A stretch of DNA of 64,000 bases, from contig NW_026634370.1 of NCBI RefSeq assembly GCF_024868665.1, positions 1 through 64,000 on the forward strand, given 5' to 3'. Below the pieces are notes generated by a model, which worked only from the letters and a program-made list of their open reading frames with translations, had not been told where the DNA came from and did not search any database. The stretch is from Triplophysa rosa. Its lineage: Eukaryota; Chordata; Actinopteri; Cypriniformes; Nemacheilidae. Positions within the stretch are counted from its first letter, which is position 1; each line of letters begins with the position of its first letter. Shown one piece after another: positions 46,151 through 57,510 of the stretch. A program made the position numbers and the translations under genes.

Positions 46151-47346
46151 CAGAGGCGGATTAACCATATGGGCAATTGGGCGAGTGCCCAGGGGCACCA
46201 AGACTTTAGGGTAACCAAATAAACCCGCAATACAATTTTTTTTAAATAAATGTACATAAGCACTTGATTTTTAAGACTTAAGTCACGCACCTGCGCTAAA
46301 TAGGCGTGGCACCATGTGCGGGAATACCCCCACTTTCAGATAAAAATGGTTCTGTCCTCCGCACTTTTTCGACACACCTCCGCCAACATTCCCGCCCATG
46401 TTATCTGGTTAGTTACATAGATTTGAGTGAATTAACATTCAGCCAATCAAGAGTGAGTGTTATGAGGCGAGTCGTCTTTCGTGTACACTTTAATCTTCAA
46501 ACAGATGGAAGCGGGAACGGTGCAGAGCGCATTGTTGTAGCGGCGACTAAAAATGCGGGGATTAGCACTGATTAATAAAGGTATATATACATGGCATGCG
46601 TCAGAAATAAGATGTTATAGTGCCGATAATGTTTGCTAATAGTACGTGGAGGTAAGGCCACTATTTAAGGTCCAAACCTGGGTTTTAAAGTGAAAGTGAA
46701 GAACGGTGTCATCACTATAGCGATCAATTCATATGTGTCCTTTTTAGTGGAGTACACTTTTATAGTACTTATGTGATGGTTTAGTAAGAAGAATATACAC
46801 ATACTATGCTTAAATAGAGCGTTTGAATAGCTGTATAGCAGTTAAAATAGTAACAATAACGTTTCATGTTATTTTTATGAATAACCTATACATTGTAATC
46901 TGGTGAATGCCACTTTGGTGAACACTTTTACATTGTCCCATTGTCCCCCTAATGTGAATACATACATGCAAACTATAGTGTGTGTGTCCCTGTACCCCCA
47001 CTTTGTGGCATGCACAACATTTACACCTGTTAAAAAAATGTTAGTGATTTTTTTTCACTACATCAAAACCTGAAATGTAACATTACAACAGAAAGCAGGT
47101 GCCCCTTAACTACAATAGGCCTAACTGTTAAAAATGCTTAATGGAAAAGTGTTGTTTTTTGTGTTCTATTCTACAAAAGTGTCATGTTAATGTGTAATTC
47201 TTGTAAAATAGTATATTGTAAATTGCTGAGTTTTATTCTTATAAAATCTTTTAATGAGTGGATTCTTGCGTGTGGGTAGGTGGGTTGATGGGGGGAACTT
47301 CTGGGGCTGTTGCCCAGGGGCACCATGAGGTCTTAATACGCCTCTG
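46151..47346. mobile_element. hAT-type non-autonomous element
   Basis: The ends CAGAGGCGGATTAA and TTAATACGCCTCTG are inverted and flanked by an exact 8-bp duplication CCTATAGC (46143-46150 and 47347-47354). A subterminal GCCCAGGGGCACCA motif is present near both ends. No coding. Confidence 0.92.
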
Positions 47347-48232
47347 CCTATAGCTGTTGACAGGTCATACTGGCAGCACTAACTTACAAATTCTCAACGT
47401 TTGACGCAAAACATATGCACCCGAAATTCGATCGTGTTTCATAGACGTAATAAATCTATAACGCAACATGAGCACAAATCTCTTAAAACGTAGATGTGGA
47501 TTCATTCACGGAGTTATCACTCACCAGGGGCCGGTTGCACCAGCTGTGCGTAAGTTAAAACTCAGCCTAGTTTTGACTTAAAGGTGCGATGAAGTGGTGT
47601 TGTTTATTGTTTTATACTGTTGTACGAGGTCTACTTATGACGTTCGCGTGGTTTTTACATTCAAAATCATCAAAATCAATAAGTAATAGGCTATTTTCTA
47701 CCCAGGTTTTGAGGCCAGCTCTGCAAACGCTCGGTTTTAATGGACGTGCCGCATTGAAGACACTTGGAAGTAAACGCCCATTTTCAGCTTTTTAATTGCA
47801 TTATTTTATGGAAGCCCAGGAAGGCCAAAACGTGTGAAACTAACGCGTTAACACGCAATTACGCGTTAACACGTAATTGCGTGTTAACACGTTAGTTTCA
47901 CACGTTTTGGCCTTAATGGCCTTCCATAATTAACGCGCAATTACGTGTTAACACGTATATGGAATATGGAAGGCCGTTTTATCAAAAATGTCTTTAGATG
48001 TAACGTGTACAGACGTTATACGCGTGGACGCGTTATTGCTCCTAAAGACGTAATTTCGTCTACAGACGTTAGACGCGTGGACGCGTAATTGCGTGTAGAC
48101 GCGTAAACCTTAGCGGCTCCGTTGTCAAAATAAGAGTCACATCCAGCAATGCAGACCCTACTGATATTTTATCTTTGCTACTCTTTTCTGTTGGCTGTTA
48201 TACTTATTTTATTAAAACATGGCAATGATACG

Positions 48233-48637
48233 CTTAATTTAATGATTAAATCGATAATCATTAAATGATTAATATGCAAATTTGTCCTATGGTGTGACAG
48301 CAAAAATGTAGGAAAAAAACCAAGAACGAAGATAAATCTCTCTTATGCTATTTTATATGATAAAATCCCTGTTATGTTATTTTATATGATAAACATAAAT
48401 ATTAATTATATAAAATAATGTAAAACTAACCAATTTATTNACTTAATTTAATGATTAAATCGATAATCATTAAATGATTAATATGCAAATTTGTCCTATG
48501 GTGTGACAGCAAAAATGTAGGAAAACCAAGAACGAAGATAAATCTCTCTTATGCTATTTTATATGATAAAATCCCTGTTATGTTATTTTATATGATAAAC
48601 ATAAATATTAATTATATAAAATAATGTAAAACTAACT
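48233..48637 (+). repeat. duplicated block of about 200 bp around a single N (48440)
   Basis: The block 48233-48430 recurs at 48442-48637 with only a three-base length change in an A run. The lone N between the copies suggests an unmerged contig overlap. Confidence 0.85.
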
Positions 48638-49119
48638 GTTAAATATATAAATATTGATGTTCGACAATCAATTATTCACTCTATACAAGTACTGCTTTAC
48701 TGCGTTATGTGAGGTAGCGGCTTTCTTTATAAAATAAGCACTTTAGAAATAGTTGAAGTTGCATTTATTAGGACTCATAGGATAAAAATAAACCAAATTG
48801 CAAACTAAATCCAACCATCGATATTATTTAATTTTGAAATGAGTGTGAGAACCCGCAATCTCATGCCCAAATGTATCAACCAGCTACACTAACTGGCAGT
48901 TTGGTCATATCAAAGGATCTCAAACTTTGGGTCGGAGGGTCACACAAAGCCACTTGCTGTTGTCATGCATTAAAAAAGTTTATTCCAGTAACTTACAATT
49001 ACTTATATAGTTCACACGTTTATTGTGCTTGGACACTGAATGCTCAAGCGGCGTATTTACAGCGCAAAGCATGTAGCTTATGGCCGCGTTTATTAAAGCA
49101 TTAAAATATAATCAACGTT

Positions 49120-49254
49120 ATTACATTTATGCATTTGGCAGACACTTTTATCCAACGCGACTTACATTGCTTTATCCTATACATATGTGCAATCCCTGGG
49201 ATCGAACTCACAACCTTGCGTTGTTAACACAATGCTCTTACCACTGAGCTACAG
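49120..49254 (-). repeat. tRNA-derived SINE inside the 47808 element
   Basis: The body GCATTTGGCAGACACTTTTA is followed by a reversed head with GGGATCGAACTC and CTGAGCTACAGG. It is the best preserved of the three copies. Confidence 0.75.
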
Positions 49255-50163
49255 GAGATGAGACGGGCGGGTGGAGGGGTGAGATTTCTGGTCTGATAAG
49301 ATTGCTGATAGGGAACCAGCCGAGATGATTATGTGCTCCGGCTTCTCCCGAACTTTGTTAATGAAACATCATTTATGCTTCATACAAAAAATAAAAAACG
49401 CAGCTTCCTCGTTTACTGATTTTCTGACATTTTTCGTGTTTTTAACATGATTTTAATCTTCATGTACTGTCCGTAGTGATTCGGATATGCATAATACTGG
49501 ACAAATATGTGTTATGTTTAATGTAAATATGTGTAATGTTAAAATGCAAATGAGAACTCTCTCGGGATCCCTTAGTGTTCGGGACTCTCGGCAGCAGCCC
49601 ATGTTGCACATTGGGTTGACGGCATAATACATATAATTTTACAAAAGCACACATTCTTGAAAAACGCGTCGGCAGTTGTTAAGAAAATTTCGCAAAGCCA
49701 TGCATTCGATGGTCTGTCTATACCGCTTGTATTTTGAAATGCCCTCTTTTCCCCTGTCGTAAAATCACGTATACGCTGACGTATTCATTACTAGGACCAT
49801 ATGCAGTGCCACGCATGAGGGAGCATCACGTTTATATGTATAATTCAGGAATGACACGTGGTTACGCTAATGATGACGTCACGACTATATGCTTAATCAA
49901 TTTTATGCAAATCTTTCCGTTTTGTGACTTTCCATTGGCTAAAACCAATAAGTCTGTAGACGAAATTACGTCTTAAGGCGCAAAAACGCGTCCACGCGTT
50001 ACATCGTCTGTACACGTTACGTCTAAAGACATTTTTGATAAAACGGCCTTCCATATTCCATACACGTACTACGTGTTAACACGCAATTACGTGTTAACGA
50101 GTAACTGCGTGTTAACACGTTAGTTTCACACGTTTTGGCCTTAATGGCCTTCCATATTATTTT

Positions 50164-51617
50164 GTGTTGTATTAACTTATTTACCTCTGTGAGATTTCAG
50201 GTTCTTTGATGACATCGTTCATAGGTTGTTTGCACGTGACGTCACGTCACTGCGTTTCTGAAGCGCAAAATGCAGAAGAAGAGCAGTTTATGATCGAGAA
50301 AATTCATGTTTTGCGTCGTTTATGTTAGCTCAAATCGATCGAACCGAGAAACCATCGGGGACTTATTTCGCACCACAAATAGTAAGAGGAAAAATACAAG
50401 TGTTGTTGACCGATCGCGTGGAAAAAGCCGCTTGTAAACCTGCGTCTGCGGTCTGAAGGCGCCGAGTCGGATAATGCTCGTGCGTGTGCGTGCAGTGAAC
50501 ACTTTGTCAAAGGTTTAATGCAACTTACATGGCTGATGTAACGTTATAAGACGNGGATAATGCTCGTGCGTGTGCGTGCAGTGAACACTTTGTCAAAGGT
50601 TTAATGCAACTTACATGGCTGATGTAACGTTATAAGACGGTGGGCTCTGTCATGTCAGGATGAACAACAGGGCTCTGGGTTTTAGCGTTTCGTGGACTTC
50701 AGGGAAATGGCTGTAAAGACGCTCAGTTAATGTCTTATCACATGAATACTGTATGTTGGAGCATGTTGAAATGTATTTGACTGGTTGGTCGCAAACTTGG
50801 TATGTATGAACTGTGAATAAAGCTGTTTAAAAGCCAAAACAACATTCTTGTGTTCCTTTATGTCACTGTGTAAAATCTAACCTGCGTTGAGCTTCAAAGT
50901 ATCCTGCAAAATCCTACTAAACATCATAGGCAAGCTTAACTCTTACAATGCATGTTTGATTTTTTACATTTAGGCATTGGATTGATTTGATTCAAAGTGA
51001 CTCCAAGTTGAGCAATGTAAAGCGTTTAAATAGTAAATAAATGCATTAACAGCAAAGTGATTTGTTGGGACGATAAAACACTTTTCTTTATTTACACCAT
51101 TTATAAACGCAGCTTTAAATTCCAGATAGAATAAAAAAGTCAAGCTTTATTCAATAAATATTCAAACAAATTTAAGCTTATGCCATTTTTTCTACATATG
51201 TACAATTTTTACAATATTCAGGGCTTCGTTGTTGTCCCACGTTGTTCTCCGGGAGTTAAACGCTGCAATAGATCCATTTGTCTGGAAACACACAAACGAG
51301 CGATTACACACGCATCCATGTAACACGTTTGAAGATTTCGTCATTTTTTCTGCCACATCCCACAACGTAGATTCATTCATTATTTGCTATATTTTAACAC
51401 GCATGTCAGCAGCTTCCCAACACGTACAAGGTCTGCGTGTTGTCTGCACATTCATGATGCTCCAGCTGGTGGGGCAGCTCAGGCTCCTGGACCGCACACA
51501 TCTGTGTAATGTCATGCAGAACCAGCGACCCCACATGGATGGTGACCGATGTGAAGACTCACCCAGCTGCTACAGTAAAGAGAAAGATGTGTAAGCACTT
51601 GTTTAATTCAACAGTTT
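50164..51617 (-). repeat. left arm of an inverted duplication
   Basis: It is the reverse complement of about 55348-56716, essentially identical apart from small indels. It contains the 3' end of a poly(A)-binding-protein-like copy on the minus strand and downstream DNA. An 85-bp direct repeat (50469-50553 and 50555-50639) flanks the N at 50554. Confidence 0.88.
51405..51566 (-). pseudogene. PABP-like terminal exon, inverted fragment
   Basis: It is identical to the last exon of the copy at 53257-55560 (55399-55560), read on the minus strand. Upstream exons are absent, because homology ends just 5' of this exon at about 51617. It is therefore an orphan 3' end. Confidence 0.75.
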
Positions 51618-53250
51618 TCTATTCGAAAGAATGAGTTCGTGCATCAGAATCAGACATCACTACTGTGACTGACCAATCTAGTTCCGCTTGTTAAAGTAGT
51701 TCTGCTGCATTCAGTGTTTTGTTACGCATTTATTCTCATAATATAGTATGATAACATCATATAATACATTCTTTCTTTTAGTAGCCTACGCACATATTTA
51801 CATGACAGTTATGAAGATTTTATATCTTAGAAATTTTAGAATTCGCGCAAGGATACACCTTCTAAGCACAAAGTAGAGCAGCTGCGCACGTGATAGGACA
51901 TCGCCTCACCTCAGCCTAACCGCCAGTTTTGGAGAGGCGAAGCAGGTAAGATGCATATTTATTTATATAATAATATTAATATGTGTAAGTTCTAGCATTA
52001 CATTTTTTAATGTATTAATATTGACCACATTTGGGAGCAGACCGGTAATCATTTAACGGTAATCTTTAAAATGTTTATATTAAAAAGTAGGCCTCGGTTG
52101 ATGGTAACGTTAATGTGTATTTTTTCTTTTTGCGTGATTTTAACCAAGTCCTACTTTATAACTTGTTAGTTTTGTGGTTTTAGTGCGTTCTATTGCATTT
52201 TAAGAGCTGCAAACCCCCCTAAAAGCCACCTTAGTCAAAAATGAAATTATGATTTTGTGTAACGTTAACATTAAACGCTTTCCACACATAGTAACGTTAA
52301 CTGTTAACTTATAACGTTACGTTACTCAAATAATTTTGCTTCAAAATCTGGTACAAGTTAAATGAAAGTAAATGGAGGAGCCTGATAAAAAAAGCTCGTT
52401 TAACATACACAAAAAGAAGTCTGACGGATTTTGAGGGTTTTGCATCCCCTCTTCATTTTATTACTGAGTAACTTATCTAACGTTACCTAACTTACTTGCC
52501 AAATTAGCCGTTGACGAAAAGTAGACATTTTTAGACTTTATTGACAATTTCTGACAAATATAAATTGGCCTAAAAGTTAGAACCTGCCCTGTAAGGTTTG
52601 TGGACGGTTGTTTAATGAGAGAAATTAAACATACTTTAAGGATCCCCACTGTACAGCAGCGGAAGACTTCTTTACGTCTAAATAATAATAATGAGATAAC
52701 CCAGTGATAGCTTAATTAGTTTGTATTTTTGTCAGCATTTCTCTCATTGTCATCGTCCGCATGTGCCAGTCATAAATAACACAAAAACGTTTTATAAAAT
52801 ACTAGAATCTTTAGCATACACTGAATGATTTTTAATGTGGAATCTAAACAGTGACTGAGCCTTGGTCAACATATCGGACAAATAGGTCACTTTCACTTTG
52901 TCTACATCACTGCACTGTATCCGCTGCATACTGTCCAGTGTCTCGCGCAGCTTGTCACGCAGCAAAACTCTGAATTCGTCTTGGTTCACTTGATGAATGT
53001 ACACAGAAGCAAACTTGTGGAAAAAATGTGTTAACCCGACAACCACCAACACAGCGAATTTTGAATGAAATAAAATAAGTATATGAATCCGCTTCGTGCG
53101 GTCCAGTGTCTCGCGCAGCTTTGCCACGCAGATTTAACCCTGGAGAGCTAGAAAGATGCGGATGCGAACTACATTAATATTTGTGATATAAATATTTATA
53201 TGAAATGCGCTAGGTTGCACAGAAGAAAGTCCAGTCTATAATCTGCCCTG
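51618..53250. other. spacer between inverted arms, no clear gene
   Basis: AT-rich sequence. One minus-strand frame (53127-52792) contains the motif KLRETLD twice, in AKLRETLDRTKRIH and DKLRETLDSMQRIQ, from a direct DNA repeat 165 bp apart (52917-52960 and 53085-53128). No family was recognised. A stretch at about 52597-52670 matches the reverse of 54425-54474. Confidence 0.4.
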
Positions 53251-53256
53251 TACGTG

Positions 53257-55560
53257 CGGGTCTGCAGAGACAGGGTGACTTGGCGCTCCCTGCGGTATGG
53301 TTATGTTAACTTTGTTAACTCGCCGATGGTAAGTAACTCTCCATTCTTCACCTTAACTCTTGGTAAAAAAAAACATTTTGAATTTGTAATTTACGGTCTT
53401 GTATTTTTCTCTTTGAGTTTTTTTCCTGTAAATCATTTTCAAAGAAGCTAATGAAGTGTGTCATTGAATAAACTTGCCTTGTCTTGCTCTTCTCTTATAA
53501 CTCTGTCTTTCAGCTGAGAGTGCCACGGACACCCTAATGTGTCAGGATCTTCTGGGCAGACCCATGCGAATCATGTTCTCCCAGCGTGATTCCACTCTGA
53601 GGACGACTGGGGTGGGGAACATCTACATCAAGGGTCTGGCCAGCAGCATCGATGGTGCCCGCCTTCATGACACCTTCTCGCGTTTTGGGAAGATCCTGTC
53701 TGCAAGGTAATGTCTGCAGTTTGACTGTTTTCTTACATAAGGTAGATCATGTGTTGAGCTGAATTCTCTTGGTTGTCAAGTGGTCTGTAATGCAAATGGA
53801 TCCAAAGGTTATGGATCGTCCACTTTGCACCTTGCAGCGGCAGAGGAGGCCATCAAAGCCCTTGATGCATGTTGTTGGACGACCAGCTAGTGAAAGTGGA
53901 TCTCAGTGTACTTCTTGTGCTTTGTCTTGTCTAATCGTATAGAGTTGAGCTCATTTGGTTTGTGTTTTAAAGGTCCATTTGCCACTTTAAAACCTTTGAG
54001 AGCGTCAGGTTGAGCCAAAGGTTATGGCTCAGGACACGGGAGGCACTACCCGGTATCCATCACAAACCCTTTTTCACTTAAAAATCTTTAGTGAATGTTG
54101 AAATGTTCTTGTGTAACTACGGATCTTGTCTGTTCACACGCTTAGGTCCGTGTAATCTTGGCCATATTGTTTTTCAGGTTGAACTTGAACAAACGGGAGT
54201 GAGAAAACGGCGCCATTTTCGTTTTCGTTCATCAAAAAAACGGAAAACGAGAATTCGGCTTTTTTTCGTTTTCAACCTAACGTTTAAAAAACGAATAAAC
54301 AACTTGAAAACTAGTTTCTCACATGTGGGCGGTATGAAACGCCCCCTTCCGCTGATTGGCAAATCAAAGGTCAGTAAGCGACGTCTTCGTTGTCCCTCGG
54401 TTCCGAATAAATAGTCCTCCGCTGCTGTACAGAAAGTATGTTTCATTGCTCACATTAAACAACCGTCCACAAATNCTGCTGGACAGTTTACGTCTGCTGT
54501 TCCTCGGGTGAGATGAGCCACTGTTACAGATTACTTGAGATTGAAATCCAGTAACAATTCGTGCAATTAGCTGAACTTCATTTGATGCATTTGACAGGTT
54601 CAAAAACGCCTTGCCGTTAACCCTGCAAACCAGCGGGCGCTCCAGCCCATCAGTCGTCAGGCAGCAGCGGGCGTCCTCGCTCAGAGTCAGTAGCCTCTTT
54701 ATATCTTTCTCATTCTGTAAATGATGCTTCATCATCCCTTCATATTCACATTATTATTCACTCTGAAGTATTCACAGAGGATGTACATCTTTACCTGTCT
54801 ACAGGTAAGAGTCTCCGCCCACTGATGCCTGTCGTCCTGCTGGATGCTGTTCATACTCAGCCTCCGCGCCTGCTGGTCTCTCAGGTGCTTCTGGACTACT
54901 GGGTCAGTGCTCATGCATTCATCTCCTCACTTCCACATCCTGAATGACAAGATTACGAATACAAGTTAGGAATAGTATTAAAATAATAAGTGATGTATGT
55001 TGGTGTGTGCAGGCAAGTCAAGCAGAGTTGGATGTGTGGCGTCCCACGCGACTGCTCGCCCTGCCTGCACCCAGCGATGATACTAAAGTTATCACTCACT
55101 GTGAGCTTCACGTTTTATTAATCAGACTTTCATAATGTTTCTCTTGAATTATCACTTTAGATTTAGATTTAATATATCCAAGACAGACAAACACTCTTAG
55201 AGAGCTTTTATTGTTTCTTACCGTCTTTTCTCTTGCTTCCTGCAGTATCTCAGATCCCTAAAATTCTGCCTGATGGTGCAACAGCTCCTGTCAAAACAGA
55301 AGCTCAACAGGTAGAAATCTCTTCATGAACCTTTGGATCATTCAACGTTTGAGTTGAATTAAACAAGTGCTTACACATCTTTCTCTTTACTGTAGCAGCT
55401 GGGTGAGTCTTCACATCGGTCACCATCCATGTGGGGTCGCTGGTTCTGCATGACATTACACAGATGTGTGCGGTCCAGGAGCCTGAGCTGCCCCACCAGC
55501 TGGAGCATCATGAATGTGCAGACAACACGCAGACCTTGTACGTGTTGGGAAGCTGCTGAC
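53257..55560 (+). pseudogene. PABP-like copy A, truncated and internally deleted
   Basis: The exon remnants are 53257-53328 (second half of RRM1), 53514-53706 (RRM2 start), 53781-53906, 53973-54052, 54476-54507 (the end of the RRM4-like exon after an N), 54598-54690, 54805 onward, 55013 onward, 55246-55310 and 55399-55560. The RNP2 half of RRM1 and nearly all of the RRM4-like domain are missing. Unrelated sequence (54130-54474) fills the gap up to the N at 54475. Several one-base deletions relative to copy B shift the frame, for example near 53319 and 53700. It is either a pseudogene or a poorly assembled copy. Confidence 0.8.
54475..54475. other. single N join inside copy A
   Basis: The base before the N belongs to sequence unlike copies B and C. 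The base after it resumes exactly inside the RRM4-like exon. Like 48440 and 50554, it marks an uncertain join. Confidence 0.85.
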
Positions 55561-56745
55561 ATGCGTGTTAAAATATAGCAAATAATGAATGAATCTACGT
55601 TGTGGGATGTGGCAGAAAAAATGACGAAATCTTCAAACGTGTTACATGGATGCGTGTGTAATCGCTCGTTTGTGTGTTTCCAGACAAATGGATCTATTGC
55701 AGCGTTTAACTCCCGGAGAACAACGTGGGACAACAACGAAGCCCTGAATATTGTAAAAATTGTACATATGTAGAAAAAATGGCATAAGCTTAAATTTGTT
55801 TGAATATTTATTGAATAAAGCTTGACTTTTTTATTCTATCTGGAATTTAAAGCTGCGTTTATAAATGGTGTAAATAAAGAAAAGTGTTTTATCGTCCCAA
55901 CAAATCACTTTGCTGTTAATGCATTTATTTACTATTTAAACGCTTTACATTGCTCAACTTGGAGTCACTTTGAATCAAATCAATCCAATGCCTAAATGTA
56001 AAAAATCAAACATGCATTGTAAGAGTTAAGCTTGCCTATGATGTTTAGTAGGATTTTGCAGGATACTTTGAAGCTCAACGCAGGTTAGATTTTACACAGT
56101 GACATAAAGGAACACAAGAATGTTGTTTTGGCTTTTAAACAGCTTTATTCACAGTTCATACATACCAAGTTTGCGACCAACCAGTCAAATACATTTCAAC
56201 ATGCTCCAACATACAGTATTCATGTGATAAGACATTAACTGAGCGTCTTTACAGCCATTTCCCTGAAGTCCACGAAACGCTAAAACCCAGAGCCCTGTTG
56301 TTCATCCTGACATGACAGAGCCCACCGTCTTATAACGTTACATCAGCCATGTAAGTTGCATTAAACCTTTGACAAAGTGTCACTCAGCTACACGCACAGC
56401 ACTTTCACGAGCATTATCCGACTCGGCGCCTTCAGACCGCAGACGCAGGTTTACAAGCGGCTTTTTCCACGCGATCGGTCAACAACACTTGTATTTTTCC
56501 TCTTACTATTTGTGGTACGAAAAGTCCCGATGGTTTCTCGGTTCGATCGATTGAGCTAACATAAAGACGCAAACATGAATTTTCTCGATCATAAACTGCT
56601 CTTCTCTGCATTTTGCGCTTCAGAAACGCAGTGACGTGACGTCATGTGCAAACAACCTATGAACGATGTCATCAAAGAACCTGAAATCTCACAGAGGTAA
56701 ATAAGTAATACAACACAAAATAATGCAATTAAAAAGCTGAAAATT
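55348..56745 (+). repeat. right arm of the inverted duplication
   Basis: It is the reverse complement of 50164-51617 and includes the empty target site of the 47808 element. A related, more diverged segment follows copy B at 59870-61215. Confidence 0.88.
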
Positions 56746-57510
56746 AAATAAAAAGTATTAATAAAAGTTAAGAATATAAATCTGTAAATCCCTCCGTATC
56801 ATCTTTTGTGTAGAATTTGAAATGGCCTAATTCTTTAAACTTAAAAATGCATTAAAAACAAAAAGTCCAATAACTAGTTTTAGTAATAAAAAAACACATT
56901 AATAAATTAGATAATAATAATAATAAATATAAATAATCATAGGATTTGTGGGCCATGCCAGCTTGAGAAAGCGTTCATTGAGCCTACGTCACTCGTATTA
57001 GTCTGCTTTTTATTTTTTAGGCCAGTTGGGTCTTTTATTTTAATTGATATTTTAGTTTTTACTGTAGATGTTTATTAGTATTGTGATTTTGGTCACGAAA
57101 AAAAAACATTTATGTTAAAAGAATCTTTTTTTATCGGACTCCAAACAAAGCAACAACACTATCCGGCATTTGTTAATAATTTATTACAAAGCTATTTCTT
57201 ACTTTGTATTATTTTTAATTAACAGATTATATTAAAAAAATACATAGATTTTCTATCTCAAAGACGTGACGTATGTGTCATCTATCACTAGGCAACGACC
57301 GTGTTACATTTACAAAAACCAAACATTTTTGACGAGCCACTGGATGAGACGGACGACGATTTCTTTACACTGATTTTAATAATTCATTTCTTTAATTAGT
57401 TCATTTAACAATACATTTTCACCTGAAATACTTACTGTCGCATTGTTGTCTTGTTATTAACATTTCCTGTATTTAACTATTCTCATTCTGTGAGTTGATT
57501 CCTTTTACAG
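56746..57510. other. upstream region of copy B
   Basis: AT-rich DNA whose counterpart is 61215-61873. It contains GACGTGACGTATGT (about 57264) and TCACTAGGCAACGACCG (about 57285). The latter resembles an X-box-like GGCAAC half site, and both segments are conserved before copy C. A promoter role is inference. Confidence 0.35.

Larger units (their letters stand above)
47808..50155. mobile_element. hAT-like element with GTTAAC-palindrome termini
   Basis: An exact 8-bp duplication ATTATTTT (47800-47807 and 50156-50163) flanks it. The uninterrupted target occurs in reverse at 56717-56724 and, with one change, at about 61200. The ends start ATGGAAG and finish CTTCCAT. Within 170 bp of each end, GTTAACAC-type palindromes are repeated, followed by ACGCGT/AGACGT arrays. 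No transposase frame is visible. A SINE lies at 49120-49254 and a probable assembly duplication around the N at 48440. Confidence 0.85.

Noticed and set aside
54180..54446. Overlapping frames rich in Arg/Lys on both strands
   Set aside because: The sequence is next to an N join and probably chimeric. The composition (GAAAACG runs) explains the basic peptides.
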